Assembly (NCBI RefSeq): GCF_029893805.1
Contig: NZ_JARXYP010000002.1
Span: forward strand, 5,952,001-6,016,000
DNA length: 64,000 nt
Reading direction: 5' to 3'
From: Streptomyces sp. SAI-135
Lineage (GTDB): Bacteria; Actinomycetota; Actinomycetes; Streptomycetales; Streptomycetaceae
Below the pieces are notes generated by a model, which was given only the letters and a program-made list of their open reading frames with translations, was not told where the DNA came from and ran no database searches. Each line of letters opens with the position of its first letter. Position 1 is the first letter of the stretch. Made by a program: the position numbers and the translations under genes. This document shows, piece after piece, positions 47,245 through 55,937 of the stretch.

Positions 47245-48786
47245 CTACGAGCAGACGGTCCCGGCCGCCGGTGTCCTCCCGTTGAGGAGATAGCCGTTCA
47301 CCGCGTCCTGGACACACTTGTTCTTGCTGTCGTACGCCCCGTGCCCCTGCCCCTTGTAGGTCAGCTCGACGCCGACGCCCGCACCGAGGGCCTGCACCAT
47401 CTTCCGGGCGCCCTCGTACGGGGTCGCCGGGTCCCCGGTGTTGCCCACGACCAGGATCGGCGCCGAGCCGGGGGCGCTCACGTCGGGATGGTCGGCGGCT
47501 CCCGCCACGGCCCAGTCTGTGCAGGTCACCATCGACCAGGCCATGAAGTCGCCGAACAGCGGGGAGGCGGCACGGAACTCGGGCAGCTTCCGCTCGACCT
47601 GGGCGGCGGTGTACCGGGGCTTGTCGTCGGCGCAGTTGATGGAGATGTTGGCCGCGGCGATGTTGCTGTACTCGCCGTTCTCGCTGCGCCCGTTCAGCGA
47701 GTCGGACAGCAGCATCAGCACCCTGCCGTCACCGTCGTACGCCTGCTCCAGGCCCTCGGTCAGGTACTCCCAGAAGTCCTTCGAGTACAGGGCCTGGGCG
47801 ATGCCGTTGGTCGCGGCGGACTGGGTCAGCACCCGCTGCCCGAGGCCGGGGATCGGATTCCGGTCGAGGTCGGCCAGCAGCTTCGCAATGCGGTCCCTGA
47901 CGTCCTGCGCGGTGTCGCCGACAGGGCAGTCAGGCTGTGAGGTGCAGTCCTCGGCGAAGTTGTCGAGCGCGAGCTGGAAGCCCTTGGCCTGTCCGAGCGC
48001 ACCCTGCTCGCTGTCCTGCGTCGGATCGACGACCGCGTCGAAGACCGCGCGCCCCACGCGCTTCGGGAACAGGTGGGCGTAGACCCCGCCGAGTTCGGTG
48101 CCGTACGAGATGCCGAAGTAGTACAGCTTGTCGTCACCGAGGACCTGGCGCATCAGGTCCATGTCGCGGGCCGCGTCGGTCGTGCGCACATGCGGGAGCA
48201 TCTTCTCGGAGTTCTCCTCGCAGGCCGCGTTGAACTCCTTGGTGTCGTCCAGCAGCGTGGCGCGTTCGGCGGAGTCGTCCGGGGTCGCGTCCTGCTGGAA
48301 GTACACGTCCAGCTGAAGGTCGTTCAGGCACTCCACCGGGGCACTGCGGCCGACCCCGCGGGGGTCGAAGCTCACCAGGTCGTAGCGGGTGCGCAGGTGC
48401 GCGTAGTCCGGGCCGAAGGCAGGCAGTGTGGTGACGCCCGAGCCGCCGGGGCCGCCGAAGTTGAAGACGAGGGAGCCGATGCGCTTGTCCTCGGCGCCAC
48501 TGGTCCTGGCCCGGATCAGCGCGAGGTCGATCGTGTCGCCCTTGGGCTCGGCCCAGTCGAGGGGGGCCTTGAGGGTGGCGCACTGCCACTCGTCGCCGCC
48601 CGGCAGCGGTGAGGGGGCCTCGCCGCCGCCCTCGGCCCGGGAGGGGGCCGGGCAGTCCTTCCAGTTCAGCTTCTGCGCCGACAGGTCCTCGTTCTCGGAG
48701 CCGTCCCCGCAGCCCGCCAGCGCTGAGGCCAGCAGCAGGGCGGTGGCGGCCAGGGCGGCGACGCGCGGTCGAGGAGGATTCGGCAT
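47245..48786 (-). CDS. Tripeptidyl-aminopeptidase-type lipoprotein hydrolase
   Basis: A 513-residue member of the SlpD/SlpE/TAP (peptidase S33) family. The signal peptide ends in lipobox LAGC. The alpha/beta-hydrolase elements are LVFNFGGPGGSGV, the nucleophile elbow YFGISYGTELGG, Asp in GNTGDPATPY and His in GQGHGAYD, with Cys residues of the C-terminal TAP domain. These enzymes remove tripeptides from exported proteins on the outer face. ATG 48786. The tandem arrangement with the frameshifted paralogue shows a local duplication. Confidence 0.9.
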   Translation of the reverse strand: MPNPPRPRVAALAATALLLASALAGCGDGSENEDLSAQKLNWKDCPAPSRAEGGGEAPSPLPGGDEWQCATLKAPLDWAEPKGDTIDLALIRARTSGAEDKRIGSLVFNFGGPGGSGVTTLPAFGPDYAHLRTRYDLVSFDPRGVGRSAPVECLNDLQLDVYFQQDATPDDSAERATLLDDTKEFNAACEENSEKMLPHVRTTDAARDMDLMRQVLGDDKLYYFGISYGTELGGVYAHLFPKRVGRAVFDAVVDPTQDSEQGALGQAKGFQLALDNFAEDCTSQPDCPVGDTAQDVRDRIAKLLADLDRNPIPGLGQRVLTQSAATNGIAQALYSKDFWEYLTEGLEQAYDGDGRVLMLLSDSLNGRSENGEYSNIAAANISINCADDKPRYTAAQVERKLPEFRAASPLFGDFMAWSMVTCTDWAVAGAADHPDVSAPGSAPILVVGNTGDPATPYEGARKMVQALGAGVGVELTYKGQGHGAYDSKNKCVQDAVNGYLLNGRTPAAGTVCS

Positions 48787-48868
48787 GAACCCATCCTGCG
48801 CTCGCCCGCGCGGGGCCGCGCGGAGCAGGAGCCGTAAGAGGTACCTGTTCCGGCTGGAGCGGAAGGGG

Positions 48869-51550
48869 CTAGAGGGCGCCCTTGCGGGACAGCTGGTTGA
48901 AGGCCAGCCAGCCCGGCAGCACGGGCAGCCAGAGCGTCAGCAGCCGGAAGAGCAGAACGGCCGGTGCGGCGACCTCCTTGGGGAGGCCCACGGCGATCAG
49001 ACCGACCGTCAAGGTGGCCTCCACGGCGCCGACGCCACCCGGTGTCGGGGCGGCCGAACCGAGTGCGTTGCCGGCCAGGAAGACGACGGCGACGCTGGCG
49101 ATGCTGAGCGAGGTGCCCTCGCTGCCGAAGGCGCGGATGGAGGCGTCCAGGCACATCACGAAGCAGGCCGTCAGCAGCAGCATGCCGCCGATGCCGGTGA
49201 TCAGCTTCTGCGGCCGCTGGAGCACGTCCAGCATGCGCGGTACGACCCCCGCGAACAGCGACCTCACGCGCGTGACGACGAACTTCCTGAGGAACGGCAC
49301 CGAGGTGACCACCAGCACGAGCACCGCCACCGTCAGCAGACCCGCGATGACGGTCCGGGACGGCGACAGGGACGGCGTCTTCTCGGTGCCCGTCAGATAG
49401 CCGAAGGACAGCAGCATCAGGATGTGGCAGCCGAGCCCGAAGAGCTGCGAGGCCCCGACGCTGGCCACCGCGAGCCCGGGACGCACTCCCTGGCGTTGCA
49501 GGAAGCGGGTGTTGAGCGCCACACCGCCGACCGCGGCCGGCGCGACGATCTTCACGAAGGAGCCGGCGACCTGGGCCGCGACCGTCCGCAGGAACCCCAC
49601 CCGCTCGGGCACGAAGCCCAGCAGCGCCATGGCGGCGGCGAAGTAGCTGCCCGCCGAGAACAGCACGGCGGCGGCGACCCAGCCCCACTCGGCGTTCTCG
49701 ATGAGCGGCCCGAACTCGATGTGGGTGAGCTGCGTCAGCAGGAAGTACGCGCCGATGGCACCCGCGATGAAGCTGATCAGCGTGCGTGGCTTCACCCGCT
49801 CCAGACGGGCCGGTTCGACCGGAGCCTGCGGCCTGATCAGCAGCACCTGGTGGCGGATCTGCGTCAGCAGGTCCTCCTCGCGCGCCTCCTCGATGGCCTC
49901 GTCGATGGCCCGCTTCTCCGCCCGGGCCTCCGCCTTGACGGTCTTCTTGTCGGGCTTCTCGAGTACGGGCCTGGCGTCCGCCGGCGCTTCCTCCAGCCGG
50001 GCCTGCTTGGCCTGCTGGGACGCCTCCAGGACGGCCTCGCGCTCCCGCTGGGCCCGCTCCCGGGCCAGTCTGCGCAGTGTCGCGCGCGTGGAGCGGGTCA
50101 GCGCGATGGGCTGGAGCATCGGCAGACAGTCGGCCACGGCGTCGGGGCCGAGGACGCTGACCGCCGAGGCCACCGCGCGTTCCGCGCCCGCGAGCAGTCC
50201 CAGGGTCGTCACCAGCTGGGCGACGTCCATGCGGAGGAGCAGGGTGCTGGCCGCGATCTCACCGCCGCGCAGGTCGGTAAGGATCACCGCGCCGGAACGA
50301 TCCACCAAGATCGCGTCACCGGCGAGCCTGCGGTGCGCGATGCGCCGCGACTGCAGCGCCTGCACCTGACGCCAGGTGTTGCGCAGCAGTTCGTCGGTGA
50401 TCTCCTCCTCGTCCAGCGACTCGAGCGTGCGCCCGCCGGTGTGCTCGTAGACGAGCATCACGGCGTCGGGGCCGAGTTCGGAGGTGGCGATCAGCTTGGG
50501 CGCGTTGGCGCCGGCCGCGATCGCCGCGTAGGCGAGCAGCGCCTCCTGCTCCAGCGCCTGCCTGAGCGACTGGAGGCTGCTGCGGGTGGCGAAGCCGCGC
50601 AGGGTGAGGTTGCGCCACACGCGGTAGAAGAACCCCTGTGCCTGCTGCTCCCGGTCCACCACCGTCACGTCCAGCGGCGGGCCGTCCTCCAGGGTGACGA
50701 AGTACCGTCGGCCGCGGTCGCCGTTCTCCGCGCTCTCCGAGGCCTCCTCACGGGCCGCGCTGACCGGGCGGAAGCCGACGGTCCTGAGGCCCGCGATCAG
50801 TGTCTGCCCGGTGGGCCGGACGTTGGGCGAGCCGACCGCGTACAGCGTGCCGTAGGCGACCGTCCAGCCGATCAGCACCGTCAGGATGATCGAGAACGGG
50901 GTGGTGTAGCCGGTGACGAGCATCGAGAACGCGTCGAGCATCAGCACGATCCACAGCACGGCCCGCCAGCGCGGCCTGCGGGACATGCCGACGGCCGTCA
51001 TATAGGCGATGACGGGCGCCAGATAGCCGTGCACCGGGTCGGTGAGGGCGTGGATGTCACCGGGGGAGGGCTGGGTGAGCGCCTCCTGGATCGAGTTCGG
51101 GGCGGCCTTGGCCACCCACAGGTCGGTGGCGAGCGTCACACCGTGGGCCAGGACGGCGGCGAGCACACCGTCGGCGATCCGCAGTCCGTCGCGTTTGATC
51201 AGCCGTTCGATCGCGAACGCGACCGGGACCAGGAGGATCGCGATGCTGGAGGCGAGACCGGCGATCTTGATGAGCAGGTCGGGCGCCTGCCCGGTGCCCT
51301 TGTTGATGTCCTGTTCGAGGCCCGAGGTGGTCCCGTGCGCGAACGCGGCGATCGCGAGCAGCACCACCACGGCCAGCACGCCGACCAGCAGCCGCATCAG
51401 GTCGGAGGGCCGGTGCACGCGCGCGGGGAGCAGCGGTTCGTCGCTCTCGACCGCGTCGACGTGCACCTCTTCGGCGTCGGCGGTGTCCGGGCGCGACGAA
51501 GCGTCAGAGGTGCTCTCGGCGTCCTCCGGGTGCACACCCTGTGGCTTCAT
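48869..51550 (-). CDS. Membrane protein: pseudokinase-like domain fused to LPG-synthase-type transmembrane domain
   Basis: An 893-residue protein. Residues about 45-250 contain several membrane helices. About 280-490 resemble an aminoglycoside-phosphotransferase/UbiB kinase: GANAPKLIATSELGPDAVML, HRRLAGDAILVDRSG and LTDLRGGE. The usual catalytic Asp and Asn of HGDLHPGN are replaced (Arg, Ala), and DFG is DLR, so it is probably a pseudokinase. A Lys/Glu-rich coiled coil follows (about 510-580). The last roughly 300 residues are the UPF0104/LPG-synthase-type multispan domain (SFVKIVAPAAVGGVALNTRF, PTPGGVGAVEATLT). A lipid-flipping or synthesising role is plausible. ATG 51550. Confidence 0.78.
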   Translation of the reverse strand: MKPQGVHPEDAESTSDASSRPDTADAEEVHVDAVESDEPLLPARVHRPSDLMRLLVGVLAVVVLLAIAAFAHGTTSGLEQDINKGTGQAPDLLIKIAGLASSIAILLVPVAFAIERLIKRDGLRIADGVLAAVLAHGVTLATDLWVAKAAPNSIQEALTQPSPGDIHALTDPVHGYLAPVIAYMTAVGMSRRPRWRAVLWIVLMLDAFSMLVTGYTTPFSIILTVLIGWTVAYGTLYAVGSPNVRPTGQTLIAGLRTVGFRPVSAAREEASESAENGDRGRRYFVTLEDGPPLDVTVVDREQQAQGFFYRVWRNLTLRGFATRSSLQSLRQALEQEALLAYAAIAAGANAPKLIATSELGPDAVMLVYEHTGGRTLESLDEEEITDELLRNTWRQVQALQSRRIAHRRLAGDAILVDRSGAVILTDLRGGEIAASTLLLRMDVAQLVTTLGLLAGAERAVASAVSVLGPDAVADCLPMLQPIALTRSTRATLRRLARERAQREREAVLEASQQAKQARLEEAPADARPVLEKPDKKTVKAEARAEKRAIDEAIEEAREEDLLTQIRHQVLLIRPQAPVEPARLERVKPRTLISFIAGAIGAYFLLTQLTHIEFGPLIENAEWGWVAAAVLFSAGSYFAAAMALLGFVPERVGFLRTVAAQVAGSFVKIVAPAAVGGVALNTRFLQRQGVRPGLAVASVGASQLFGLGCHILMLLSFGYLTGTEKTPSLSPSRTVIAGLLTVAVLVLVVTSVPFLRKFVVTRVRSLFAGVVPRMLDVLQRPQKLITGIGGMLLLTACFVMCLDASIRAFGSEGTSLSIASVAVVFLAGNALGSAAPTPGGVGAVEATLTVGLIAVGLPKEVAAPAVLLFRLLTLWLPVLPGWLAFNQLSRKGAL

Positions 51551-51736
51551 CGTCTCTTCTTGATCTCGTATCACCAGTCACCGCCCGCACGATGGTGGCA
51601 TGCCCCACCGACACCCGGGGGTGTCAGGGTGCACATGCGGGGGCGCACAGTCTGCCGGAAGCGCCGTCCCCGGGCGAGGGATACGCACGGTCGCGAGCCC
51701 GTCACATTGTCGGTGGGGTGGGGCAGGATGGGGCGG

Positions 51737-52123
51737 ATGAGCGAGCAGAGCCTTCCTCAGGACGCCCACCCGGAGTACGCGGACGCGCTGCCCGAGTACG
51801 CCGAGCGGGTCCTCGACGTCGCCGAACGCATTCCGCCCGGGCGCGTCATGACGTACGGCGACGTCGCCGAGTGGCTGGAGGAGGGCGGCCCCCGCCAGGT
51901 CGGCCGGGTCATGGCCCTGTACGGCGGAGCCGTCCCGTGGTGGCGTGTCGTCCGCGCGGACGGCGTCCTGCTGCCGGGGCACGAGCTGCGGGCGCTCGAC
52001 CGCTACCGCGTCGAGGGCACGCCTCTGAAGGAGGCGAGCAGGGCCGCCGAGGGCCATCTGCCGCGTCTCGACATGAGACGTGCGCGCTGGGACGGCGGCG
52101 ATCGGGCGGAGGGTCACACCTGA
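51737..52123 (+). CDS. Alkyltransferase-like protein (MGMT family, no active Cys)
   Basis: A 128-residue homologue of the O6-methylguanine-DNA methyltransferase C-terminal domain: IPPGRVMTYGDVAEWLEEGG and PRQVGRVMALYGG. The methyl-acceptor motif PCHR is replaced by PWWR, with no Cys at that position, which is the hallmark of alkyltransferase-like (ATL) proteins that flag alkyl adducts for nucleotide-excision repair. ATG 51737; ATG 51728 is in frame. It lies directly before the adnAB genes (Rv3204 equivalent, from memory), consistent with a repair cluster. Confidence 0.9.
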   Translation: MSEQSLPQDAHPEYADALPEYAERVLDVAERIPPGRVMTYGDVAEWLEEGGPRQVGRVMALYGGAVPWWRVVRADGVLLPGHELRALDRYRVEGTPLKEASRAAEGHLPRLDMRRARWDGGDRAEGHT

Positions 52124-52398
52124 CAGCTTCCGCCATCCCGGGGGCCCGGGAGCACCCTGGGGCCCGTACGGGGGAAACTCGGCACGTCTGTGGCATGCCG
52201 TACGTTCGTGGGGTGAGGGACGTACGGGTCGCGAGCGTCGCGTGGGCCCCATGGGTCCCGCGGGAAGGAGCGGAAGCCCTGCTTCCACACTCGGCCTCGG
52301 CGTAGCGTCGGCTGCACCCGTCCCCCTCATCCCCCGTCCACCGCCCTCCACGCGCGGCGGGCCGACCGACAGCACACCCACCAGGACCGGCGAACCAC
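52124..52398 (+). other. Intergenic region before adnA
   Basis: About 275 bases with no supported gene. It includes a 7-bp CCGTACG/CGTACGG inverted repeat near 52,198-52,228 (16-base spacing) and the promoter region for the helicase-nuclease operon. Confidence 0.4.
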
Positions 52399-55300
52399 GT
52401 GAGCTCCTCTTCCTCCACCAGGCGTCTGTCGCACTCCCAGGTGCGACAGGGGGCCCGTGGCGCTTATCGACTGGTGCGTACCCCACCGGCCCGCGTGGCT
52501 CCCCCTCGTCTTGACGCCGCACAGCGCGCCGTGGTTGAGCACGAACACGGTCCTTTGCTCGTTCTCGCAGGTCCGGGCACCGGGAAGACCACCACGCTCG
52601 TCGAGTCGGTGGCCTCACGAATCGCCCGTGGAGGGGACCCCGCACGCGTGCTCGTGCTGACGTTCAGCCGCAAGGCCGCCGTCGAACTGCGCGACCGCAT
52701 GGCGCTGCGCACAGGGGCGGCACGAGCTCCGCAGGCGACGACCTTCCACTCGTTCTGCTACGCCCTGGTCCGCGCCCACCAGGACAGCGACCTGTTCGTG
52801 GAGCCGCTGCGGCTGCTGTCGGGACCCGAGCAGGACGTCACCGTGCGCGAACTCCTCGCCGGCCAGCCCGACCTGGAGAGGCTCGGCCTCGCGCACGTGC
52901 GCTGGCCGGACGACCTGCGCGCCTGCCTGACCACCCGCGGTTTCGCCGACGAGGTCCGCGCGGTCCTCGCCCGCAGCCGCGAACTGGGACTCGGCCCCGG
53001 TGCCCTGGACGCCTTCGCCCGCCGCATCGGCCGCCCGGACTGGCGGGCCGCGGCCGCCTTCCTCGCCGAGTACCTCGACGTCCTCGACCTCCAGGGCGTC
53101 CTCGACTACGCCGAACTCGTCCACCGCGCGGTGCTCCTCGCCCGCCGCCCCGAGGTCGCCGAGCGCCTCGCCGCCCAGTACGACGCCGTGTTCGTCGACG
53201 AGTACCAGGACACCGATCCGGCGCAGGTACGGCTGCTGCAGGCCCTCGCCGGCGGCGGCCGCACCCTCGTCGCCTTCGGCGACCCCGACCAGTCGATCTA
53301 CGCGTTCCGGGGCGCGGACGTGAACGGCATCCTCGACTTCCCGTACGCCTTCCCGCGCGCGGACGGCCGGCCGGCTCCCGTGGAGGTCCTGCGCACCTCC
53401 CGCCGCTCCGGCGCCGACCTGCTGGCCGCGACCCGCCTGGTGACCCAGCGCATGCCCCTGACCCGGCTGCCGGCGGAGAAGGTCCGCGCCCACCGCGAAC
53501 TCGCCCCCGTCCGTGAGGGCGGGCGCGTCGAGGTCTTCACCTACCCGACCCCCGGCACCGAGCTCGACAACATCGCGGACATCCTGCGCAGGGCACACCT
53601 GGAGGACGGCGTCCCGTGGGGCGAGATGGCCGTCCTGGTCCGTGCCGGCTCGCGCACGATCCCCACGGTGCGCCGCGCGCTCACCGCGGCCGGCGTCCCC
53701 CTCGACATCGACGGCGACGACCTGCCCCTGCGCCACGAACCGGCGGTGGCGCCACTGCTGACGGCCCTCAGGGCGGTGGCTATGGCGGAGGCGGCGGGGA
53801 GTGCCGTACGGCGTGAGGAGGCACGGTCGGACGAGGAAGGTGCCTCCGGGGCGCGGTCGGCGGACGAGGAGTCCGTACCTCAAGCGTCCGCACCTGAGGA
53901 GTCCGTACCTGAGGAGTCGCCGTCGGATGCCGAGGCCCCGCCGTCGGCGCTCTCCTGGCTCGACACCGAGACCGCTCTCACCCTCCTCGCCTCCCCCCTC
54001 GCCGGAATGGACGCCGCCGACCTGCGTCGCCTCGGGCGGGCCCTGCGGGACGAGGAGCGGGCCGCGGGCAACGCCCTGCCGCCGCCCTCCGACGTGCTGC
54101 TCGCGCGGGCCCTCGCCGAGCCCGAACGGCTGGCCGTGCACGACCCCGCGTACGCGCGTGGAGCCCAGCGGCTCGGCGCGCTGCTCGGCAAGGCCCGTGA
54201 ACGCCTTGCGAAGGGCGGCAGTGCCGAGGAGGCGCTGTGGGACCTGTGGGAGGGCACACCCTGGCCGGGGCGGCTGGAGCGGGCCGCCCGGCGCGGCGGG
54301 GCCGCGGGGCGCAACGCGGACCGGGATCTCGACGCCGTGTGCGCGCTGTTCGCGACCGCCGCGCGCGCGGAGGAGCGCACCGGAGGGCGCGGCGCCCTGA
54401 ACTTCCTGGAGGAGATCGACGCCGAGGACATCGCCGCCGACACCCTCACCCGGCGTGCCGTACGCCCCGACGCCGTCCGCCTGATGACCGCGCACCGCTC
54501 CAAGGGGCTGGAGTGGCGGCTGGTCGTCGTCGCGGGCGTCCAGGAGGGCCTGTGGCCGGACCTGCGCCGTCGTGGCTCCCTCCTGGAGGCCGACCGCATC
54601 GGCCGGGACGGACTCGCCGATCCGCTCACCCCGGGCGCGCTGCTCGCCGAGGAGCGCCGCCTGTTCTACGTGGCCGCCACGCGCGCGCGTGAGCGGCTCG
54701 TCGTCACCGCGGTGAAGGCACCCGCCGACGACGGCGACCAGCCCTCCCGCTTCCTGACCGAACTCGGCGTCGAACCCAAGGACGTGACCGGCCGCCCGCG
54801 GCGCCCCCTGTCGGTCGCCGCCCTGGTCGCCGAGCTCCGCGCCACCGTCGTCGACCCGCGTGTCTCCGACACCCTGAGGGAGGCCGCCGCCCGCCGGCTG
54901 GCCCGGCTCGCCGCACTCGCCGACGAGGACGGCCGCCCGCTCGTCCCCTCGGCCCACCCCTACCGCTGGTGGGGCATGTTCGAGCCGACCGAGTCCAAGG
55001 TGCCGCTGCGCAACCGGGACCAGCCCGTCGTGCTCTCCGGCAGCGCCCTCGACCAGCTCGCCAACACCTGCGCCCTGCAGTGGTTCCTGGGCCGCGAGGT
55101 GAAGGCCGACGCGCCCGCGACCGTCGCCCAGGGCTTCGGCAACGTCGTGCACGTCCTCGCCGACGAGGTCGCCTCCGGGCACACCCCCGCCGACCTCGAC
55201 GTCCTCATGGAGCGCCTGGACTCCGTGTGGAACGCGCTCGCCTTCGACGCGCCCTGGAAGTCGGCGCAGGAGAAGGAGAACGCGCGCGTGGCGCTCGAAC

Positions 55301-55827
55301 GCTTCCTCAAGTGGCACGTCATGGACCGCACCGGCCGGACACCGGTGGCCAGCGAACACGACTTCGACGTCACTCTCGAAGCCGGCGAGGTCGAGGTGCG
55401 CATCCGCGGCCAGATGGACCGCGTCGAGGCGGACGGCGAGGGCCGCGCGTACGTCGTCGACTTCAAGACCGGCAAGCAGCCGGTGAGTTCCGCCGAAGTG
55501 GAACGCCACCCGCAGCTCGCCGTCTACCAGCTCGCCGTCCGCGAGGGCGCCGTCGACGAGGCCTTCGACGGCGTACGGCCCGAGCCGGGCGGCGCCGAAC
55601 TCGTCCAGCTGCGCCAGGGCGCCCCCAAAAGGGACGGCGGCGAAGCCCTCCCCAAGGTGCAGGCGCAGGAGCCGCTGGAAGGGGAATGGGTCGGCGACCT
55701 GCTCGCCACGGCCGCCGGCAAGGTCCTCGACGAACGGTTCACGCCGAGCGCGGGACAGCACTGCTCCCACTGCGCGTTCCGGGCCTCGTGCAGCGTCCAG
55801 CCGGAGGGCCGGCATGTGGTGGAGTGA
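52399..55827 (+). CDS. adnA: Helicase-nuclease subunit AdnA
   Basis: A 1142-residue UvrD/PcrA-like protein. Walker A is AGPGTGKT (57-64), Walker B VFVDEYQDTD (about 266), motif III GDPDQSIYAFRGAD and motif V/VI near LMTAHRSKGLEW. The C-terminal RecB-type nuclease has YVVDFKTGK (about 1020), and the Fe-S Cys set comprises Cys about 890 (NTCALQWFLG) plus CSHCAFRASC (about 1121). AdnAB is the mycobacterial counterpart of RecBCD/AddAB and resects double-strand breaks. GTG 52399. Adjacent adnB, 110 bases downstream, fits Rv3202c-Rv3201c. Confidence 0.93.
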   Translation: MSSSSSTRRLSHSQVRQGARGAYRLVRTPPARVAPPRLDAAQRAVVEHEHGPLLVLAGPGTGKTTTLVESVASRIARGGDPARVLVLTFSRKAAVELRDRMALRTGAARAPQATTFHSFCYALVRAHQDSDLFVEPLRLLSGPEQDVTVRELLAGQPDLERLGLAHVRWPDDLRACLTTRGFADEVRAVLARSRELGLGPGALDAFARRIGRPDWRAAAAFLAEYLDVLDLQGVLDYAELVHRAVLLARRPEVAERLAAQYDAVFVDEYQDTDPAQVRLLQALAGGGRTLVAFGDPDQSIYAFRGADVNGILDFPYAFPRADGRPAPVEVLRTSRRSGADLLAATRLVTQRMPLTRLPAEKVRAHRELAPVREGGRVEVFTYPTPGTELDNIADILRRAHLEDGVPWGEMAVLVRAGSRTIPTVRRALTAAGVPLDIDGDDLPLRHEPAVAPLLTALRAVAMAEAAGSAVRREEARSDEEGASGARSADEESVPQASAPEESVPEESPSDAEAPPSALSWLDTETALTLLASPLAGMDAADLRRLGRALRDEERAAGNALPPPSDVLLARALAEPERLAVHDPAYARGAQRLGALLGKARERLAKGGSAEEALWDLWEGTPWPGRLERAARRGGAAGRNADRDLDAVCALFATAARAEERTGGRGALNFLEEIDAEDIAADTLTRRAVRPDAVRLMTAHRSKGLEWRLVVVAGVQEGLWPDLRRRGSLLEADRIGRDGLADPLTPGALLAEERRLFYVAATRARERLVVTAVKAPADDGDQPSRFLTELGVEPKDVTGRPRRPLSVAALVAELRATVVDPRVSDTLREAAARRLARLAALADEDGRPLVPSAHPYRWWGMFEPTESKVPLRNRDQPVVLSGSALDQLANTCALQWFLGREVKADAPATVAQGFGNVVHVLADEVASGHTPADLDVLMERLDSVWNALAFDAPWKSAQEKENARVALERFLKWHVMDRTGRTPVASEHDFDVTLEAGEVEVRIRGQMDRVEADGEGRAYVVDFKTGKQPVSSAEVERHPQLAVYQLAVREGAVDEAFDGVRPEPGGAELVQLRQGAPKRDGGEALPKVQAQEPLEGEWVGDLLATAAGKVLDERFTPSAGQHCSHCAFRASCSVQPEGRHVVE

Positions 55828-55937
55828 GGTGAGCATGCCGGTGTGATCAGTCGCACCACACGTGCTGACCTGCGCATCTTCGGGACCGGAGGGCGATTCG
55901 TCCTCCGCTGTCAGTGCACGCCGCTAGCCTCTGCGAC

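Noticed and set aside
48869..51550. Calling the gene MprF (lysyl-phosphatidylglycerol synthase)
   Set aside because: The aminoacyl-transferase (DUF2156) domain is missing; only the multispan part is similar.
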